Below the pieces are notes generated by a model. It was not told where the DNA came from, did no database searches, and saw only the letters and a program-made list of their open reading frames with translations. Positions 1 through 9,507 of a DNA stretch of 64,000 nt are shown one piece after another (position 1 is the first letter of the stretch; every line of letters begins with the position of its first letter). The DNA lies in assembly GCF_000195635.1 (NCBI RefSeq), contig NZ_GL882689.1:124001-188000 (forward strand). The letters are read 5' to 3'. This DNA comes from Bacteroides fluxus YIT 12057. Its GTDB lineage: Bacteria; Bacteroidota; Bacteroidia; Bacteroidales; Bacteroidaceae. The translations under genes were made by a program, and so were the position numbers.

Positions 1-268
1 TGCGTGCTTTCCATTGGCTGCGCAGCAACTTCAGCAGCACGGCGAAGTTTTTCCATAAATGCTTGCGGTCAAATCCGGCTACGGGTAAACCGATGATGTT
101 GTAGCCGGCATCCGGTACGCGTTGCATTTCCATTCTTCCCTCGGCTCCGACGAAAAGAATTTCTGCATCGGGACACAGTTCTTTTATGGCGTTGGCGATG
201 GAGACTGCCGGGAAGATATGTCCTCCGGTACCTCCTCCGCTGATGATTATGCGTGGCTTGTTGTCCAT
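1..268 (-). CDS. murG: MurG, UDP-GlcNAc:lipid-I transferase (N-terminal part, cut by window edge)
   Basis: Only the first 89 codons are in the window; the gene continues beyond base 1. The N-terminus begins MDNKPRIIISGGG and carries the GGGTGGH glycine-rich loop (residues 11-17) of MurG, the peripheral membrane glycosyltransferase that adds GlcNAc to lipid I to give lipid II. The ATG is at 266-268. It lies 31 nt downstream of ftsW on the same strand, the normal dcw order, so cotranscription is likely. Identification is firm from the glycine loop and the neighbours, but the C-terminal nucleotide-sugar domain cannot be inspected. Confidence 0.93.
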   Translation of the reverse strand, partial: MDNKPRIIISGGGTGGHIFPAVSIANAIKELCPDAEILFVGAEGRMEMQRVPDAGYNIIGLPVAGFDRKHLWKNFAVLLKLLRSQWKAR

Positions 269-299
269 CTGTCTTTTATTTTTAGATTCTGTTCTTGGT

Positions 300-1610
300 C
301 TATTCAAACTCTGCATCGCTGTTCAGCACTTTTGCCGTAGGTTCGGCAGCGGTCTGTGCGTCGCTGTTGGCAGGCTGTCCGGTGCTTTCGTCTGTACTTA
401 TCAGTATCGGTACTTGGGCATCGTGCATTTTCTGTTCTTCCAGTTTTGCTGTATAGCGGCTTACACTTAATATCATGCCGATATAGGCACAGTTGATGAA
501 TGTGGATGTCCCTCCTTTGCTTATCAGTGGCAACGGCTGTCCGGTGACGGGTGCCAGACCTACGGCTACCATCATGTTGAACAGTGCCTGCGTGACGAGC
601 AACAAGGTGATTCCTATAATAAGGAAGGCGGGGAAGGTACGGTCACACTTCTTTGCAATACGTCCTACGCGTACCAGCAGGCAGATGTAAAGGAATACCA
701 CGACAATTCCTCCTACCAATCCCAGTTCCTCGATGATAATGGCGTAGATGAAGTCGGAAAAGGCCTGGCTCAGAAAGTCACGCTGTACCGAGTTGCCCGG
801 TCCTTTACCCACTACGTTGCTGGTGGCAACGGCAATGCGGGCATGCGCTACCTGGGCATCCCCGTCAATATCGAATTTGGCGGCAGGAATTTCCTGCTTG
901 TTGGTGAAGTCCGAAATGCGGGACTTTACGGTAGTGAAACGGTGTCCCATCGGAATCTTCTCAAGGGTATCGTTCGGCGTTGCCAGCAGGAATGTGACAA
1001 ATACAATGACGAACGCCAGGATTCCTCCTCCCAGTATAAGCAGCTTTTTGGCGGAAACCCGTCCGATGCACATCATCAGATAAACAGTACCGAAGAGAAG
1101 CATTCCTGTAGAATAGTTTTCCGGCAAGATCAGTCCGCAGACTATACAGGTGATGATCATGATGCGCTTGAATGCTTTCGGGCTGGCTCCGTCTTCATCC
1201 TGCCCTTTAGAGAGGATAAAGGCGGTAACAATCACAACGGCCATCTTCGCTATCTCCGAGGGCTGGAATTGGATGCCCATGAACGTCATCCAGCGTGCGG
1301 CGCCGTTGACACGGTCACCGGTGATAACTCCCATCAGCATGACGAAGGCAAGCAACCCGATGGAGAGGGGTAGCAGGAATACCGGGAACACTTGAAACCA
1401 TTTATAAGGTATGTTGTGCACCAATACCACAATGACGGCACCCACCATCAGGAGGATGCTGTGCTGTGTAATCGGTCCCCAGTGGTCCCCGCTCTTATAG
1501 GTCAGTGTACTGGCAGCACTGAACACCTCCGTTATGGAGATGAGACAGAGGAACAGGAAGATAATCCAGATAACCTTGTCGCCTTTGAATATGCTCTTTA
1601 ATAAATCCAA
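300..1610 (-). CDS. ftsW: FtsW, SEDS-family septal peptidoglycan glycosyltransferase
   Basis: A 436-residue multi-membrane-span protein of the FtsW/RodA/SpoVE (SEDS) family, which polymerises lipid II at the division septum with a partner class B PBP. The family signature around residues 100-122 (NGAARW, then QPSEIAK) is present. A soluble, charged tail of roughly 50 residues follows the last membrane segment. The only plausible start is TTG at 1608-1610: an in-frame stop lies a few codons upstream, and the next ATG falls inside a membrane segment. The MDLLK... N-terminus agrees with what I recall of Bacteroides FtsW. It sits between murD and murG; FtsW rather than RodA is inferred from this context. 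Confidence 0.95.
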   Translation of the reverse strand: MDLLKSIFKGDKVIWIIFLFLCLISITEVFSAASTLTYKSGDHWGPITQHSILLMVGAVIVVLVHNIPYKWFQVFPVFLLPLSIGLLAFVMLMGVITGDRVNGAARWMTFMGIQFQPSEIAKMAVVIVTAFILSKGQDEDGASPKAFKRIMIITCIVCGLILPENYSTGMLLFGTVYLMMCIGRVSAKKLLILGGGILAFVIVFVTFLLATPNDTLEKIPMGHRFTTVKSRISDFTNKQEIPAAKFDIDGDAQVAHARIAVATSNVVGKGPGNSVQRDFLSQAFSDFIYAIIIEELGLVGGIVVVFLYICLLVRVGRIAKKCDRTFPAFLIIGITLLLVTQALFNMMVAVGLAPVTGQPLPLISKGGTSTFINCAYIGMILSVSRYTAKLEEQKMHDAQVPILISTDESTGQPANSDAQTAAEPTAKVLNSDAEFE

Positions 1611-1671
1611 TGCTTCGTGAATTAATAATTAATAATAAAACATTTGAAGGTTGGGGCTTTTTGCCGGTTTC

Positions 1672-3072
1672 CTACAAGGCTCTGACACATGCCTTGAACT
1701 GATCGCCCCGGTCTTCGTAACTCTTGAATAGGTCGAAACTGGCACAGCAAGGGCTGAGCAACACGGTTTCACCTTTCTTCGCCAGTCTGAAGGCTGCATC
1801 TACGGCATCTTTCATACCGGTCTGTACGTCGGCAACGGGTAATCCCATGCGGTCAAAGAACTCGTGCAGCTTTTCGTTGTGCAGCCCTAAATATACCAGG
1901 CCGGAGCAGTTCTTGCGTACAAGGTCTTCTATTTCGGTATAATCGTTGCCTTTGTCTTTTCCACCAAGGATGAGCACTGTCTTGGTAGTCATGCTCTGCA
2001 GGGCATACCAGCAGGAATTTACGTTGGTAGCCTTGGAGTCGTTGATGAACTGGACACCGCGGACTGTGGCCACTTTTTCCAAACGATGTTCCACGCCTTT
2101 GAAGTCGGACAAGGCTTTGCGGATGTATTCTTTCCTGATGCCAGCAAGATTTGCCGAGATGCCGGCAGCCAGAGAGTTGTACAGGTTGTGTGTGCCGCGT
2201 AAAGCCAGTTCCTCCTGCTCCATGTTGAATGCGATGGGTTCGTTGATTTCAACTTCACCGTCTTCCACATATGCGATGACACCGTCTTTTTTCACGGCTG
2301 CAAAGGGGTAAAGATGGGCTTTCAAGCCATGTTTGGCAAGTTCGCGTTTGATGATGGGGTCGTCGTTCCAGTAGATAAAGGCATCGTCCGGCGTCTGGTT
2401 CTGGGTGATGCGGAATTTGGCATCTACATAATTCTGCATGCAGTGGTCGTAACGGTCCAGATGATCCGGAGTGATGTTCATCAATACGGCGATGTTGGCA
2501 CGGAACTTATACATGTTGTCCAGCTGGAAGGAACTCAGCTCGATAATGTAGTAGTCATGTTTCTCGGTGGCAACCTGCAAGGCAAGGCTGCTGCCGATGT
2601 TGCCTGCCAGGCCTACGTTCAGTCCTGCACTCTTGAATATGTGGTAGATGAGTGAGGTCGTAGTGGTCTTGCCGTTTGATCCGGTGATACAAATCATCTT
2701 CGCATCAGTATAACGTCCTGCAAACTCTATCTCGGAGATAACGGGCGTACCTTTCTCTTTCAGTTTCAGAACAAGCGGGGCATCGTTGGGGATGCCGGGG
2801 CTTTTCACTACTTCATCGGCGTTCAGTATAAGTTCTTCTGTATGGCGTCCTTCTTCCCAGGAGATGCCATACTTGTCCAGCAGTTCCTTGTATTTGTCTT
2901 TAATGACGGACATGTCGGAAACGAACGTGTCGAAACCTTTCACTTTGGCAAGCACGGCAGCACCTGCACCGCTTTCGCCGGCTCCTAATACTACGATACG
3001 GGCGGCTTCACCCCCGTCCCCTCTCTGAAGGCGAGGGGAGGAAATGCTACGGTTATTGTTGATTTCTTCCAT
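1672..3072 (-). CDS. murD: MurD, UDP-MurNAc-L-Ala:D-Glu ligase
   Basis: Cytoplasmic Mur ligase that adds D-glutamate to UDP-MurNAc-L-alanine. It has the N-terminal Rossmann loop (VLGAGESGAG, residues 28-37), the ATP P-loop TGSNGKTT (130-137) and the Mur ligase central and C-terminal domains. I start it at the ATG at 3070-3072 (466 aa); a TTG at 3099 would add nine residues. Oddity: residues 11-23 (SSPRLQRGDGGEA) have no place in the family fold and are encoded by a C/G-rich hairpin-forming sequence at 3009-3043, which looks like a dispersed repeat captured in frame. Downstream neighbour is ftsW; upstream is mraY. Confidence 0.95.
   Translation of the reverse strand: MEEINNNRSISSPRLQRGDGGEAARIVVLGAGESGAGAAVLAKVKGFDTFVSDMSVIKDKYKELLDKYGISWEEGRHTEELILNADEVVKSPGIPNDAPLVLKLKEKGTPVISEIEFAGRYTDAKMICITGSNGKTTTTSLIYHIFKSAGLNVGLAGNIGSSLALQVATEKHDYYIIELSSFQLDNMYKFRANIAVLMNITPDHLDRYDHCMQNYVDAKFRITQNQTPDDAFIYWNDDPIIKRELAKHGLKAHLYPFAAVKKDGVIAYVEDGEVEINEPIAFNMEQEELALRGTHNLYNSLAAGISANLAGIRKEYIRKALSDFKGVEHRLEKVATVRGVQFINDSKATNVNSCWYALQSMTTKTVLILGGKDKGNDYTEIEDLVRKNCSGLVYLGLHNEKLHEFFDRMGLPVADVQTGMKDAVDAAFRLAKKGETVLLSPCCASFDLFKSYEDRGDQFKACVRAL
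3009..3043. repeat. Hairpin-forming GC-rich repeat captured inside murD
   Basis: CCCCTC (3018-3023) and GAGGGG (3033-3038) face each other across a 9-nt loop, flanked by a C-run, in the 5' end of murD. The base composition differs from the gene around it, and the peptide it encodes precedes the first beta strand of the Rossmann fold. No second copy was seen in this window. Confidence 0.5.
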
Positions 3073-3175
3073 CTTTTCTCGATATATAATGTTTATCAAT
3101 TGAATTCTACTCTCTTTTTCTTGCTTTCCTTTTGAAAGGGGCTGTTCTCATGGCCTTTTCAAATAGGGAAAGACT

Positions 3176-4444
3176 CTATCTTATCTTTAATGTTATAATC
3201 GTTATCGCTGCCAGTACAATGGTTACAATCCAGAAACGGACGGTAATCTTTGATTCGTGGAACAGTTGTGTCGGTTTGGTAAATACTACCTTGCAGCCGG
3301 GTTCCACCAGATTCATGCCGGTGCGGAAATGGTCGTGTATGGGGGTCCGTTTGAACAGGCGTTGTTTTACTCCTTTCCGTTTGCCGGCCTTATAATAGAA
3401 GCGTTGCAGGATGACTGATAAATTCTCTACCAGGAATATGCCGCAAAGGATGGGAATCAGTAGTTCCTTGTGTATGATGATGGCATATACGGCAATGATG
3501 CCTCCGATGGTCAGACTGCCCGTGTCACCCATAAACACTTGTGCCGGATAGGCGTTGTACCATAGGAAACCGATAAGGGCGCCGATGAAGGCACAGATGA
3601 AGATTACCAGTTCTTCCGAGCCGGGAATGTACATGATGTTCAGATAGCCTGCATACTCAATGTGGCTGGACACGTATGCCAGTATGCCCAAGGTCAGGCC
3701 GATGATGGCAGAGTTGCCTGCTGCCATGCCGTCCATGCCGTCGTTCAGGTTGGCACCGTTGGAAACGGCCGTCACCACAAAAATGGTGATGATGACAAAC
3801 AAGACCCATCCTGCGGTCTGCGCATGTTCTCCCATAAAGCCTACAAGGTCGGAATAGTCGAAGTTGTTGCTTTTGAAGAAGGGTATCGTGGTTTGCGTGG
3901 CCTTGATCTCCTTGGCTGCGTGTACCACCTCGATTTGTCCGTCCGGCTTCTGTATTTCTATGTTTTCACGGATCACAACTTGCGGGCTGAGGTAAAGGGC
4001 GAGCCCTACGATAAGTCCCAGACCCACCTGCCCGATAATCTTGAATTTGCCGTGAAGGCCTTCTTTGTCTTTCTTGAATATCTTGATATAGTCGTCTGCA
4101 AATCCCAGTGAGCCCAACCATACGGTAGTGATAAGCATTAATATCATATAGATATTGCTCAACTTGCCCAATAGCAGGCAGGGTATCAGGATGGCGAATA
4201 TAATGATGACGCCTCCCATGCTGGGAACGCCGACTTTGTTTACTCCAAACGGGTCGATGCTGGCATCGCGTTGGGTCTCGGTAATCTGTTTCCGCTTCAG
4301 CAGGTTGATGAATTTGTCACCCCAGATACTGGAGATGAGCAATGACAGGATGATTGCCATCAATGCGCGGAAGGATGTATAACCGAACATTCCCGCACCG
4401 GGGAAGTCATACTTGTCTAACCATTGAAATAAGTAATATAACAT
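3176..4444 (-). CDS. mraY: MraY, phospho-MurNAc-pentapeptide translocase
   Basis: A 422-residue polytopic inner-membrane enzyme that transfers phospho-MurNAc-pentapeptide to undecaprenyl phosphate, making lipid I. Visible family motifs are the DDYIKIF aspartate pair, the NGANLNDGMDGMAAG loop and the AYPAQVFMGDTGS segment. It is longer than E. coli MraY (360 aa) because of an insertion in the first half (around GQIEVVHAAKE...), a feature I associate with Bacteroidetes MraY. ATG at 4442-4444 has an AAAAAGAG stretch just upstream. murE precedes it and murD follows; murF, often located between murE and mraY, is not here. Confidence 0.96.
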   Translation of the reverse strand: MLYYLFQWLDKYDFPGAGMFGYTSFRALMAIILSLLISSIWGDKFINLLKRKQITETQRDASIDPFGVNKVGVPSMGGVIIIFAILIPCLLLGKLSNIYMILMLITTVWLGSLGFADDYIKIFKKDKEGLHGKFKIIGQVGLGLIVGLALYLSPQVVIRENIEIQKPDGQIEVVHAAKEIKATQTTIPFFKSNNFDYSDLVGFMGEHAQTAGWVLFVIITIFVVTAVSNGANLNDGMDGMAAGNSAIIGLTLGILAYVSSHIEYAGYLNIMYIPGSEELVIFICAFIGALIGFLWYNAYPAQVFMGDTGSLTIGGIIAVYAIIIHKELLIPILCGIFLVENLSVILQRFYYKAGKRKGVKQRLFKRTPIHDHFRTGMNLVEPGCKVVFTKPTQLFHESKITVRFWIVTIVLAAITIITLKIR

Positions 4445-4544
4445 CTCTTTTTAATTATAAATTATGAATTATGAATGGTGAATGCGGGGAAGGGGCAGAA
4501 GATACTGCATTATGTGCCGCATGCCAATTCATAATTCATAATTC
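4445..4544. repeat. AT-rich inverted and direct repeats between murE and mraY
   Basis: This 100-nt spacer holds repeated AATTATGAAT-type units just upstream of mraY (4452-4480) and complementary ATTCATAATT units close to the murE stop (4528-4558). The two clusters can pair into a hairpin. No gene is visible. It may modulate readthrough from murE to mraY or simply be a decayed short repeat. Confidence 0.45.
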
Positions 4545-5993
4545 TCAATTCATAATTGCTTTTAATTCTTCTTTATCGTCAAAATGATGTTTCACACCTT
4601 TAATCTCTTGATAATTTTCGTGCCCCTTTCCGGCTACGAGGATGACGTCGCCCGGCTGTGCAAGCATGCAGGCGGTTTTGATAGCTTCCCGTCTGTCGGC
4701 AATGCTGATCGTTTTCTGTATATCATCCTTGTCAAGACCTGCCAGCATATCGTTGATGATGTCCTGCGGTTCTTCAAAACGCGGATTGTCTGCTGTAATG
4801 ATGACACGGTCACTCAGGCGGGCGGACTCTTTTGCCATGATGGGACGTTTGCCTTTGTCACGGTTGCCGCCGGCGCCAACGACAGTGATTACTTTCCCCT
4901 TGCCTTCAAGCACTCCGTGGATGGCATTCAGTACATTGACCAGGGCATCCGGGGTATGGGCGTAATCCACGATGGCGGTATAGCCTTTGGGAGAACGGAT
5001 GGCGTCGAAGCGTCCGGCTACCGGATGGAGGGTACTGAGTGCCACGAGTACGTCTTCTTCTTTCTTGCCCAACAGGACAGCGGCACCGAATACTGCCAGG
5101 AGGTTGCTTGCATTGAACTTTCCGATGAACCGCACCGCAAGCTCATGGTTATTGAAGTCGAGCAGCATACCTTCAAAATGGGATTCCAGTACCTTGCCTT
5201 TGAAGTCGCTGAGGCTGCGCAAGGAGTAAGTATATACTTTAGAGCGTGTGTTCTGCGTCATTACCAGTCCGTTCCTGTCATCCAGGTTGGTCAGGCTGAA
5301 TGCGCTCTTGGGCATTTCATCGAAAAATTTCTTCTTGGCTTTAAGGTAGTTCTCGACAGTCTTGTGATAATCCAGATGGTCACGTGTCAGATTGGTGAAG
5401 ATACCTCCCGCGAACTTCAGGCCGCTGATACGTTTCTGTGCAATGGAATGCGAACTGACTTCCATGAAGGCATATTTGCAGCCGGAATCAGCCATCTCTC
5501 CCAACAGCCGGTTCAAGGTGATCGGGTCGGGGGTGGTATGCTCGGTAGGTACAGGCTGGTCGTCGATGTAATTGCATACGGTGGAAATCAGACCTACTTT
5601 ATAGCCGAAGTAGCGGAATGTATCATATAACAAGGTGGCGATTGTTGTTTTTCCATTGGTTCCGGTCACTCCTACCAGTTCCATCTTTGAGGTAGGGTCG
5701 CCGTAGAACGTGGTGGCTGTCTTGCCGACAGCGTCTTCGCTGTCTTTTACCTGGATATAGGTGATGCCGGCTTTGAGTTCTTCCGGCCACTCTTCGCAGA
5801 GTATGGCGACGGCGCCTTTCTCAATGGCGGCGGGAATATAAGCATGCCCGTCAGTCTGTGTGCCGCGCATGGCCATGAACAGATGTCCGGCTTCAATCAA
5901 ACGGGAGTCTATATTCACTCCTGTTATCTCCATGTCTGTACTTCCGGTTATTTGTACCGGTTGTATCGCTTTCAACAAATCACTTAATTTCAT
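4545..5993 (-). CDS. murE: MurE, UDP-MurNAc-tripeptide synthetase (meso-DAP type)
   Basis: A 482-residue cytoplasmic Mur ligase adding the third peptide-stem residue. The ATP P-loop TGTNGKT is at residues 110-116, and the C-terminal substrate-selectivity motif is DNPR (about 402-405). In this family DNPR marks the meso-diaminopimelate-adding enzymes, so the peptidoglycan is expected to be DAP type. ATG at 5991-5993. The PBP gene ends 39 nt upstream and mraY lies 100 nt downstream across an AT-rich repeat. Confidence 0.95.
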   Translation of the reverse strand: MKLSDLLKAIQPVQITGSTDMEITGVNIDSRLIEAGHLFMAMRGTQTDGHAYIPAAIEKGAVAILCEEWPEELKAGITYIQVKDSEDAVGKTATTFYGDPTSKMELVGVTGTNGKTTIATLLYDTFRYFGYKVGLISTVCNYIDDQPVPTEHTTPDPITLNRLLGEMADSGCKYAFMEVSSHSIAQKRISGLKFAGGIFTNLTRDHLDYHKTVENYLKAKKKFFDEMPKSAFSLTNLDDRNGLVMTQNTRSKVYTYSLRSLSDFKGKVLESHFEGMLLDFNNHELAVRFIGKFNASNLLAVFGAAVLLGKKEEDVLVALSTLHPVAGRFDAIRSPKGYTAIVDYAHTPDALVNVLNAIHGVLEGKGKVITVVGAGGNRDKGKRPIMAKESARLSDRVIITADNPRFEEPQDIINDMLAGLDKDDIQKTISIADRREAIKTACMLAQPGDVILVAGKGHENYQEIKGVKHHFDDKEELKAIMN

Positions 5994-6032
5994 ACCTTAT
6001 TATATATAATGTATATTCCTTTATTCTATTGA

Positions 6033-8156
6033 CTAACGTAAAGTCAGAACTACGGTCTGGCCTTTTACAATCCGGCTTCCGCCTGCTATCGACTGGCTCT
6101 TGACCCGTCCCACACCGTTCAGCCTTACCCGCAGCCCCTTGCTTTCCAACAAATAAACGGCGTCTTTGGCTCCCATGCCAATCACACTGGGCACCGTTCC
6201 CGAAGAGTCTTCTTGCCCTTGCAGGATTACAGCCGATGGAGCAGCCTGGGTGTGTCCCCACAATTCTTTCTTCTTTTGTTCGGGGAATTGCTTTTGTACC
6301 GGGACGTCCAGTTCATTCAGTACGCAAAGGGCCTCGTTCATTTCCCCGGCTTTTACGGCAGGGATGACGTTGGTGGTGCTGTCTATCGCACTGCGTATGT
6401 CGAAGCGCAAGTTCTTGGCGTACACTCTCTCTGCAATCTTGCCGAACACGCTTCCTGCCATCAGACCACCGGAAGCGGGAAGTCCCGGCTTCTGTATGGA
6501 AACGATGCAACTGTATTTCGGCGCTTCGGAAGGGAAGTAGCCACAGAAACTGACCAGATAGTTTACACGTCCCGATTTGTAGCCGGCAGCTCCTTGAGAG
6601 ATTTGTGCCGTGCCCGTCTTGCCTGATACGGAGAACTGCTTGCTTCCGGCAGGCTTTGCCAGTCCTTCGGAAACCACCTTCCGCAGTATTTCACGGATCT
6701 GGGTCAATGTATGGTCTGAACAGATCTTCGCGTTGATGACTTCCGTTGGAAATTTCTCAATCACCTCGCCGTCTTTCACGGCGGCTTTGACGAACTTCGG
6801 ACGTACCATGACCCCATTGTTGGCAATGGCGTTGTAGAAGGTGAGAATGTTCATGGGCGGCACCTGGGTCTCGTAGCCGATACTCATCCACGGCAGGGTG
6901 GTCTTGGCGAAATAACGTTCCTTGGGCCCCTTGATGTTCGGTTTTCCCTCGCCCGGTATCTGCAGGTGAAGCGGTTGGTCGATGCTCATGCGTTTCAACC
7001 CGTCCACAAACTTCTGCGGATTATCTTTATAATGTTTGTCGATGAGGTAGGAAACACCGACGTTGGAAGAAACTTCCAAGATACGTGTCACGTTGATTTT
7101 CCCATAACCGCCGCGATGCCAGTTGTGGTCCCTCATCTTGCTGCCATACATGTTCATGATGCCGTTTCCCGTATCGACTTCCGTGTCCGGAGTGATTTTT
7201 CCATCTTCTAAAGCCACCATGATGGAAGCGGTCTTGAAAGTGGAACCGGGCTCCAGCATGTCACTGATGGCATTGCTGTTCATTTCATAATAGTTGCCGT
7301 CGTTGGCCTTCATCATGTTGACGATGGCCTTTACCTCTCCTGTGGCAACTTCCATCAATACGGCGACGCCTACGTTGGCATTAATCTCTTTCAGTTTGTC
7401 CACCAACGCCTTTTCACAGATGTCCTGCATGCCTACGTCTATTGTGGAGATGATGTCGCAGCCATCCACCGGGGGTAAATCGACAATGTTCAGGTATTTA
7501 TTCATTACCTTCTGGCGATGGGTGATACCGTCACGCCCTTTCAGCAGAGTGTCGAATGCCAGTTCTATGCCGTTGCGTGCCCCTAAGGCAGTGTCGGCAT
7601 AAAGACGGCCTAACGTCTGTGCGGCCAAAGAGCCGAACGGCTTTTTGCGCTGGTTGTATGCCTGTTCGTGAAATCCGCCCCTGTATTTGTTCAGATTGAA
7701 TACGGGCAGGCGTTTGGCTTCCTTGTATTGGATATAAGAGATGCGTTTCGGATAAATCAGAAAGTTCCGGCTCCCTTTCTTGCGGCCGTTCAACAGGTGC
7801 CGTTTGAACTCTGCGGCACTTTTGTCCGGGAATATCTGGTGCAGACCTTCACAGATTTCTCCTAAATGGTTCATGAACATGGTATCTTTCTTTTCTCCAC
7901 CCGCTTTGAAGTCCATGTAGATGCGGTATTCCGGCAATGAACTTGCCATCAGCTTGCCGTCTGAAGAAAGGATGTTGCCGCGGTTGGGCTTTACGGCTAC
8001 ATTCTCTTTCACGAAACGGTCCGCCACATCCTGCCAATATTGCCGTTCGGCAAACATAATCATTGCGCCCTTTACGACGATAGCTATCCCCACCAGTCCC
8101 ATCAGCAGGACGATGAAGAAGTAACGGGTCATTATGTTTTTCTTATTTACAGCCAT
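6033..8156 (-). CDS. ftsI: FtsI-type class B penicillin-binding protein with C-terminal PASTA domain
   Basis: A 707-residue septal transpeptidase. One N-terminal membrane segment (about 12-34) is followed by a pedestal domain and a transpeptidase domain with all three active-site motifs: STFK (Ser305), SSN (363-365) and KTG (513-515). The last ~65 residues (TVPSVIGMGAKDAV... to the end) form a PASTA domain, which E. coli FtsI lacks. It is expected to cross-link septal peptidoglycan together with FtsW. It lies 14 nt downstream of the ftsL-like gene and upstream of murE in the dcw order, which supports the division role over a PBP2 elongation role. Confidence 0.93.
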   Translation of the reverse strand: MAVNKKNIMTRYFFIVLLMGLVGIAIVVKGAMIMFAERQYWQDVADRFVKENVAVKPNRGNILSSDGKLMASSLPEYRIYMDFKAGGEKKDTMFMNHLGEICEGLHQIFPDKSAAEFKRHLLNGRKKGSRNFLIYPKRISYIQYKEAKRLPVFNLNKYRGGFHEQAYNQRKKPFGSLAAQTLGRLYADTALGARNGIELAFDTLLKGRDGITHRQKVMNKYLNIVDLPPVDGCDIISTIDVGMQDICEKALVDKLKEINANVGVAVLMEVATGEVKAIVNMMKANDGNYYEMNSNAISDMLEPGSTFKTASIMVALEDGKITPDTEVDTGNGIMNMYGSKMRDHNWHRGGYGKINVTRILEVSSNVGVSYLIDKHYKDNPQKFVDGLKRMSIDQPLHLQIPGEGKPNIKGPKERYFAKTTLPWMSIGYETQVPPMNILTFYNAIANNGVMVRPKFVKAAVKDGEVIEKFPTEVINAKICSDHTLTQIREILRKVVSEGLAKPAGSKQFSVSGKTGTAQISQGAAGYKSGRVNYLVSFCGYFPSEAPKYSCIVSIQKPGLPASGGLMAGSVFGKIAERVYAKNLRFDIRSAIDSTTNVIPAVKAGEMNEALCVLNELDVPVQKQFPEQKKKELWGHTQAAPSAVILQGQEDSSGTVPSVIGMGAKDAVYLLESKGLRVRLNGVGRVKSQSIAGGSRIVKGQTVVLTLR

Positions 8157-8170
8157 TGTTATTCGTTCTT

Positions 8171-8539
8171 TTATTCGCTTGTCGCGTCTTTTATCAGATA
8201 CGGCGGATTGGTTGAAGTCTGCAAGTCGCTCTCTTTGGTTGCGATGTATTCTTCAATGCGCGACTGGCGGCTTCGTTCCATCAGTTCCGAACTGCGGGTC
8301 AAGGCGTCGTATTTGATGTCTATCAGTTCCTTTTTAAGTTTGTCTATTTCTATCGTTTGCTGCTGGCACGCGTAGCGGTTGTGAATGTAGAATAGAATAA
8401 GTATCATGATAAGCACCATCAGCTTGGTCTGACGGCGGAAGAAATCCGTAGCCAGAATATCACCTCCGATGATGTTTTTCAGTGAAGTACGTCTTTTCAC
8501 CTTTTCCGCTTTCTTTATATCTTCTTCTTTCTTTTCCAT
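8171..8539 (-). CDS. ftsL: FtsL-like division protein
   Basis: A small bitopic membrane protein of 122 aa from the ATG at 8537-8539: a basic N-terminus, one hydrophobic span (about 39-53) and a periplasmic coiled-coil-prone segment (about 58-95). Position between rsmH and the PBP gene is that of ftsL, a divisome scaffold. Sequence similarity to E. coli FtsL is too weak to see, so the name rests on topology, length and synteny. A GTG at 8579-8581 would lengthen it by 14 residues and overlap rsmH by 17 nt; the ATG leaves a 25-nt gap and is preferred. Confidence 0.85.
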   Translation of the reverse strand: MEKKEEDIKKAEKVKRRTSLKNIIGGDILATDFFRRQTKLMVLIMILILFYIHNRYACQQQTIEIDKLKKELIDIKYDALTRSSELMERSRQSRIEEYIATKESDLQTSTNPPYLIKDATSE

Positions 8540-8564
8540 TTTCCCATTTTCCCATTCTTGATGC

Positions 8565-9494
8565 TTAATCCCTGCCTTCACTTCCCACTTTCTCTGCGAT
8601 TCTCAGCTTGGCACTGCGTGAGCGCGGGTTGCGTTCAATTTCGGACTCGTCCGGAACAATCACTTTGTTGTTTACCAACCGGAAAGGTGCCCGCACGTTT
8701 CCGTAGAAATCCTTTTCCGCTTTGCCTTCTATGTTTCCCGTTTTCATGACGTTCTTCACAATGCGGTCTTCCAGTGAGTGGTAAGTGATTACGGCCAGGC
8801 GCCCACCCGGCTTCAGCGCTTCTGTGGCTGCGTATAGCATTTCTTTCAGCGCTTCCATTTCCTGGTTGACTTCGATGCGCAGAGCTTGGAATACCTTGGC
8901 GAGCTCCTTCTTTTCACGTTCACGTCCGAACAACGGTTTGACGATATCCAGAAACTCGCCTATGGTACTAATCTTCTGCAAGGCACGTGCCTTTACGATA
9001 ACGGAGGCAAGCTTGCGGCTGTTTTTTAACTCACCGTACAGGTAGAAGATGTCCGCCAGACGCTCTTCGTCATATGCATTTACAATGTCGGCGGCGGTTG
9101 TGCCCGCGCGTTTGTTCATGCGCATGTCCAATGCACCTTCGAAGCGGAAAGAAAATCCCCGTTCACTGTCATCGAAATGGTGCGACGATACGCCGAGGTC
9201 AGCGAGTATGGCATCTACTTGCCCGATGCCGTGATAACGCAGGAAATTATGCAGATAGCGGAAATTGCTGCGTACGAATATGAAATGCGGATCGTTGACA
9301 ATGTTGCGCTCCGCATCTTCGTCCTGGTCGAATCCCAACAGGCGCCCGCCGTCTCCCAGACGGGAGAGTATTTCCTTTGAATGTCCGCCGCCGCCGAAAG
9401 TGACATCCACGTACGTCCCGTCCGGGCGGATGTTCATCCCGTCAACACTCGGCATCAGCAATACCGGAATATGATATGTTTGTTCTTCTTTCAT
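8565..9494 (-). CDS. rsmH: RsmH (MraW), 16S rRNA C1402 N4-methyltransferase
   Basis: A SAM-dependent methyltransferase modifying 16S rRNA C1402. The start is the ATG at 9492-9494 (309 aa, the usual family length), giving MKEEQTYHIPVLL; longer frames would run into mraZ. The SAM-binding loop DVTFGGGGHS lies at about 30-39, and the TYHSLEDRIVK region typical of MraW is near the C-terminus. It begins 13 nt after the mraZ stop and is certainly in the same operon. Confidence 0.95.
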   Translation of the reverse strand: MKEEQTYHIPVLLMPSVDGMNIRPDGTYVDVTFGGGGHSKEILSRLGDGGRLLGFDQDEDAERNIVNDPHFIFVRSNFRYLHNFLRYHGIGQVDAILADLGVSSHHFDDSERGFSFRFEGALDMRMNKRAGTTAADIVNAYDEERLADIFYLYGELKNSRKLASVIVKARALQKISTIGEFLDIVKPLFGREREKKELAKVFQALRIEVNQEMEALKEMLYAATEALKPGGRLAVITYHSLEDRIVKNVMKTGNIEGKAEKDFYGNVRAPFRLVNNKVIVPDESEIERNPRSRSAKLRIAEKVGSEGRD

Positions 9495-9507
9495 CTTTAG
9501 TCGTTCG

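Noticed and set aside
4584..5630. A 348-codon open frame on the plus strand inside murE
   Set aside because: It is antisense to murE, which has complete Mur ligase motifs; the product has no recognisable domain and is a by-product of codon bias.
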